From Oscillospiraceae bacterium (GTDB lineage: Bacteria; Bacillota; Clostridia; Oscillospirales; Ruminococcaceae): a stretch of DNA of 9,708 nt. Both the position numbers and the translations under genes were made by a program. Of the stretch, positions 6,780 to 9,708 are shown in pieces (position 1 is the first letter of the stretch; each line of letters starts with the position of its first letter). Below the pieces are notes generated by a model. The model saw nothing but the letters and a program-made list of their open reading frames with translations, did no database searches and was not told where the DNA came from. Where the stretch lies: the NCBI GenBank assembly GCA_020024475.1, contig JAHHTS010000085.1:1-9708 (forward strand). Reading direction: 5' to 3'.

Positions 6780-6819
6780 TTGATATTTTGCCGATAATTT
6801 AGTATACTATAACATAGTA
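6780..6819 (+). promoter_or_regulatory. Promoter of the Fic gene with overlapping operator-like palindrome
   Basis: TTGATA (6780-6785) and TATACT (6803-6808) are separated by 17 bp. The palindrome TACTAT-AAC-ATAGTA (6805-6819) overlaps the -10 box and the expected start site, the usual position for a repressor operator. The Fic protein itself has an N-terminal helix-turn-helix, so autoregulation is a reasonable inference but is not shown by the sequence. Confidence 0.6.
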
Positions 6820-6854
6820 AAGTATAAATTTTGATTGATAACAGAGAAGAGCAT

Positions 6855-7745
6855 ATGCGATACCTTTCAGTTAGTGAAATAGCCAAAAAATGGAATGTAT
6901 CTAAACGTAGTGTTAGAAATTACTGTGCTCAAGGACGAGTAAAAGGAGCATTTCTTGCCGGCAAGATTTGGAACATTCCTGAAAATGCGGAAAAACCGGA
7001 GCGCTCCAACAAGAAGAAAGAACAGCCGATTACATTGCTTGATATTATGCAAGAGCAGAAGGTCAGCAAATATTCCGGTGGTATTTACCATAAGACGCAG
7101 ATTGATTTAACATATAACTCCAATCATATCGAAGGAAGTCACCTGACTCACGATCAGACCAGATATATCTTTGAAACCAACACTATTGGTGTAGAAAAAG
7201 AAGTGCTGAATGTGGACGACGTGATTGAAACAGCAAATCACTTCAGTTGTACTGATATGATTATTGATAATGCAAAAGCGACACTGACAGAAAAGTTTAT
7301 CAAGGAACTTCATCTGATCCTGAAAAATGGTACTAGTGATTCCAGAAAAGATTGGTTCGCTGTGGGTGACTATAAAAAGATGCCCAATGAAGCTGGTGGT
7401 ATGGATACCGCACTTCCGGAATAAGTTGCCGATAAAATGAAAGCTCTGCTGACAGAGTACAACGGAAAAGAAGAAAAAATTTTCGAGAATACTCTGGACT
7501 TCCATGTAAAGTTTGAACATATTCATCCGTTCCAGGACGGTAATGGTCGTGTTGGCATATTGATTATGTTTAAGGAATGTCTGAAATACAATATCGTTCC
7601 GTTCATTATCGAGGATAATCTGAAGATGTTCTATTATCGTGGATTGAAAGAATGGAACAATGAGAAGGGATATCTTACAGATACCTGTTTGACAGCACAG
7701 TATCAATATAAGGCGTATTTGGATTATTTTAGGATTGCTTATTAA
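6855..7745 (+). pseudogene. HTH-Fic AMP-transferase, split by TAA and missing one active-site Arg
   Basis: Fic enzymes transfer AMP from ATP to a hydroxyl side chain of a target protein. ATG 6855, after GAGAAGAG (6845-6852), begins a MerR/excisionase-like helix-turn-helix (MRYLSVSEIAKKWNVSKRSV). A TTG at 6831 is in frame, but its leader is poor. The inhibitory motif S-x-x-x-E-G (SNHIEG) follows at about residue 89 from the ATG, typical of Fic proteins with an N-terminal inhibitory helix. TAA 7422-7424 interrupts the frame (LPE, stop, VADKMK), then the catalytic loop HPFQDGNGR (7524-7550) appears. The expected Arg three residues later is Ile (ATA, 7557-7559), one base from AGA. The whole gene would encode about 296 residues, the normal size. 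Restarting at ATG 7437 would give only the catalytic half without a ribosome binding site. I judge it inactive. Confidence 0.8.
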
Positions 7746-7845
7746 GACAATAGATTTATAAAACATTAAGATAGCATATTTTATTTGAAATAAATGTATA
7801 GGTCGTGATTGCACACTTATATGAGCTACTTGGAGAGGAGAGCAT
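7746..7845. other. Spacer with an orphan ribosome binding site
   Basis: There is no gene here. GGAGAGGAG at 7832-7840 is a strong ribosome binding site standing 5 nt before ATA 7846, where the ATPase relic begins. It shows that a real start codon once stood there. Confidence 0.45.
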
Positions 7846-8211
7846 ATAAAGATATCGAAAGTTAGAATAGAGAAATTTTGCTCCATCAAGAAAGCAACTT
7901 TTAGAATGAGTTATATTATAGCTGTTGTTGGTGAGAATAATATGGGGGAAACAGCTGTATTAAGAGCATTAAATGCGGTTCTAAATTATAAGCATGAATA
8001 GTAAAGCTTTTTTAATAAAGCTAACAGATAAGCACCACGTAACCAGACGTATATAACGGTTGTTTTTGAGAATATTACTAACAAGATAATTTATGAAAAC
8101 AAAATATATGATAATAAATTAGAGATAAAATTTTCTTTTTCTTATGCAGATAACAAGAAAAAGTATGTACTGATTAAATGTCATGATTCAGATAATTTAC
8201 ATGACTTGTAG
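7846..8211 (+). pseudogene. N-terminal relic of an OLD-family / AAA ATPase nuclease
   Basis: The frame opens IKISKVRIEKFCSIKKATF, the standard beginning of OLD-type ATP-dependent endonucleases and related SMC-like ATPases, followed by the nucleotide loop GENNMGETAVLRAL (7930-7971). The invariant Walker A lysine is Glu (GAA, 7948-7950), and the start codon is ATA where ATG is expected, directly after a strong GGAGAGGAG site. Stops at 7999, 8002 and 8029 interrupt the frame, yet similarity-like sequence continues (YITVVFENITNKIIYENKIY, then FSFSYADNKKKYVLIK) to 8211. Only about 120 codons remain, so the rest of the ATPase and the Toprim nuclease domain are gone. Intact members act in phage defence or DNA repair. 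Placement next to a Fic gene suggests an old defence-type cassette, and the IS3 remnant begins 56 bp later. Confidence 0.7.
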
Positions 8212-8267
8212 TGATAAACTAAATTTGTAAGACCTTGTTGAAATAATATACCATATTATTCAAACTA

Positions 8268-8565
8268 ATGGGAACATCATTATGTAAGTATGTGATAGTT
8301 AAGACTTCAAAAAAGGAAGCAGTAAAAGTCTATTTGGTGGGTAATAAATTAACCATTAAGATTGCTGCGGATTACAATATTGCCAAAAGTACATTGAGCC
8401 AATGGGTGAGCCAATACATGGAAGAATGCCTTTATACCACAAATACAACATAAGAACCAAAGAAAGATAAGGGAATAAGAAGATTAAATCAACTTCTTAC
8501 TGAAAAAAGAGAAAGAAATTTGACTCTAAAAAGCAGCAGAATTATTCTCAAAGGGAATCAATTAG
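8268..8565 (+). pseudogene. IS3-family orfA (DNA-binding transposase subunit), broken
   Basis: ATG 8268 begins a helix-turn-helix typical of IS3 orfA: KKEAVKVYL, then IKIAADYNIAKSTLSQWVSQ, then YMEECLYTTNTT. TAA 8451-8453 stops it, but the frame goes on with the leucine-rich segment IRRLNQLLTEKRERNLTLK. After the A5 run at 8528-8532, the typical orfA end (AAELFSKGIN, stop 8563-8565) is found in the next frame, so the run has changed length, by two A lost or one gained. An A run at this place is where IS3 elements normally carry out -1 frameshifting to make OrfAB. The change now places orfA and orfB in one frame, blocked by the TAA at 8451. Confidence 0.7.
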
Positions 8566-9453
8566 TGGTGTATCGGTTCATAGATAATAATAAAAATATA
8601 TTTGGTTTAAGATGGCTATGCCGTCAGTTCAGCATTAGCCCTAACGGCCACTACAATTATAAAAAGAATTCAAAGCGGGAATACCATAAGCGCTTAGCAC
8701 AGATTTTTGAACTTATAAAATATGTTTATTACAATAATAACCGTGTTATAGGATATAGAGTTATGCACGTTTTTATGAAGCGTTATGGTTATGATATTAG
8801 TAATACCACTATGAATAAAGAATTACATTTATGTGCAGTAGTTATGCATTCTAAATCTGTCTGGAAAGTAGGTAAAAAAATAAAATATTTGACAATCTTT
8901 TAAACCAAAATTTTACAGTTGATTGCAAAAACAAAATTTAGTGTACGAATTTTACTTGTATGCGCCAACCAAATAAAAAACTTAGATACAACTGTATGAT
9001 TATTGATTTGTATTACAGATTGGCATTAGTATCTATGAATAGTAATTACATAAATACAGAATTATCGAGAGCCACTCTTAAAAAACTTTGAAACAGGAGC
9101 ACGGTCCTCGGGTAATTCTGCATTCAGACAATAAAGTACGATTTACTTCTTGGAAGTTTGTTCATTTCTGCAAAGATAATCATGTAACTCAAAGCATGAG
9201 TAAGGCAAGTTATCCTTATGAAAATTGGTCTATGGAAAGATTTTATAACACTTTCATAAGTAATTTTTATAATATTACTTCATTTTCAAGTACGGAAATG
9301 ATGGACGAGGTTACAATGAAATATATCAATTGGTACAATTATGTTCGACTTAATTCACATAATAATTATTTAATACTATGCAAGAATCTTACAGTTAGAT
9401 ATTTATCGAACGAAGCGTTACAAAAATTCTTGACCACTAAAATCTGTATTTAA
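8520..9453 (+). pseudogene. IS3-family orfB (DDE transposase), in three frames
   Basis: Frame one (to 8903) carries the N-terminal part: VVYRFIDNNKNIFGLRWL and the HTH_21-like stretch with VIGYRVMHVFMKRYGYDIS. At the A7 run 8874-8880 one base is missing, and the protein continues in another frame (IFDNLLNQNFTVDCKNKI). There the expected Trp is TAG (8939-8941), and the first catalytic Asp of CTDFTY is Asn (AAT, 8948-8950). After the A6 run 9080-9085 another missing base moves it to the last frame (9088-9453), with LHSD (second Asp) and SMERFYNTF (Glu), 35 residues apart as in D-D(35)E enzymes. Catalysis is impossible as it stands. Similarity fades near the C-terminus. Confidence 0.75.
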
Positions 9454-9708
9454 GAAAAATTATTTCATGGGTTTTGAGTGAGGTATTGGATGTATTACAT
9501 GTGATGTATAGAACCAGCAATCTCGCAGCAAGCTGGGCAGCTTGTGTCTTAGAGATACCGCTACCATTGTCAGATTACTCTATCGGTTGACGTTTGCATC
9601 ATTTAAAGTATGTTTCTAAACTAGGGGAGAATGAAAGGACGGAAATCTTTTGAACCACACCAATTTGTGCAGATAGCACAACAAAGGATATCATAAGGTA
9701 AAAACAAA
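9454..9708. other. Right edge: no recognisable gene, weak promoter and start signals
   Basis: This stretch is less AT-rich than the rest. A frame from 9480 reads like protein (TSNLAASWAACVLEIPLPL, then SDYSIG) until TGA 9588-9590, and continues as RLHHLKYVSKLGENERTEIF; I do not recognise it. CAAGCT/AGCTTG (9529-9544) forms a short hairpin. TTGACG (9587-9592) and TATGTT (9609-9614), 16 bp apart, look like a weak promoter. AGGGGAG (9623-9629) lies immediately before ATG 9631, too close for good initiation, and that ATG opens only a 21-codon ORF (MKGRKSFEPHQF and onward) ending at 9696. It may be a relic continuing the decayed island. Confidence 0.3.

Larger units (their letters stand above)
8268..9453 (+). 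mobile_element. Decayed IS3-family insertion sequence
   Basis: The segment carries the relic of an orfA-orfB pair of the IS3 family, with a DDE integrase core spread over three frames. The expected -1 relation between orfA and orfB is still visible at 8528-8565. I could not find convincing terminal inverted repeats on either side (8212-8267 or 9454-9520), nor target-site duplications, so the boundaries given are those of the coding relic only. The element cannot encode a working transposase, but could be mobilised by a related one if its ends survive. Confidence 0.75.

Noticed and set aside
7107..7889. Long reverse-strand open frame of 260 codons
   Set aside because: It lies opposite the Fic gene, has no ribosome binding site, and its translation is rich in Cys, Phe and Ile without family features. 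The forward frame explains this DNA.
2050..8312. Recurring word GACTTCAAA near 2050, 2309, 4655 and 8303
   Set aside because: The copies have different surroundings, no fixed spacing and no shared role, so chance in A/T-rich sequence is enough to explain them.
2654..8453. Stop-codon reassignment (TAA or TGA read as sense) as an explanation for the many interrupted frames
   Set aside because: Both TAA and TGA interrupt frames, TAA also ends the intact GT39 gene and the restored genes, and frameshifts occur as well. Gene decay is simpler.
1..9708. tRNA, rRNA, riboswitch or CRISPR array
   Set aside because: I found no cloverleaf pattern, conserved rRNA segment, regularly spaced repeats or known riboswitch core when reading either strand by eye.

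Overview
The window is a very AT-rich stretch from a low-GC Gram-positive bacterium. I infer a Firmicute, probably a gut or host-associated clostridium-like lineage, but the sequence does not fix the genus. The base composition, GGAGG-type ribosome binding sites, TTGACA/TATAAT-type promoters, T-tailed hairpins and Firmicute-type gene families all fit. Every gene I can support lies on the + strand.

Layout. A 554-residue membrane glycosyltransferase of the GT39/ArnT type (318-1982) has a clear promoter and terminator. It is the only large gene that is plainly intact. It is followed by about 570 bp with two very small ORFs and a second terminator. Next comes a tandem pair. The first gene is a secreted DUF2599-type protein (2654-3522), broken by a frameshift in its signal peptide and by one stop codon. 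The second is a membrane protein with a CPYC thioredoxin-like domain (3570-4318), whose first exon-like piece is out of frame by one base. After an unrecognised coding relic (4383-4637) there is a lipoprotein gene (4790-5932) of visibly higher GC, split by a single TAA. It is followed by an 89-bp nested palindrome whose inner part looks like two IS3-type ends placed head to head.

The right half is a decayed accessory island. It holds a methyltransferase-like tail relic (6291-6557), a HTH-Fic AMP-transferase gene cut by one TAA and lacking one catalytic arginine (6855-7745), and the first third of an OLD/AAA-type ATPase-nuclease with its start codon and Walker lysine lost (7846-8211). An IS3-family transposase spread over three reading frames follows (8268-9453). 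The last 255 bp hold no gene I can name.

How it fits together. I see no working pathway shared by these genes. The strongest theme is decay. At least five frame lesions lie at poly-A runs, all at or near a missing base, and six separate premature stop codons interrupt frames whose similarity continues on the other side. The glycosyltransferase gene contains A6 and T7 runs without a lesion, so simple homopolymer under-calling does not explain everything. The most interesting intact idea is the DUF2599/thioredoxin pair, a possible secreted-protein plus redox-partner module in which both members carry a one-base poly-A lesion near the start.
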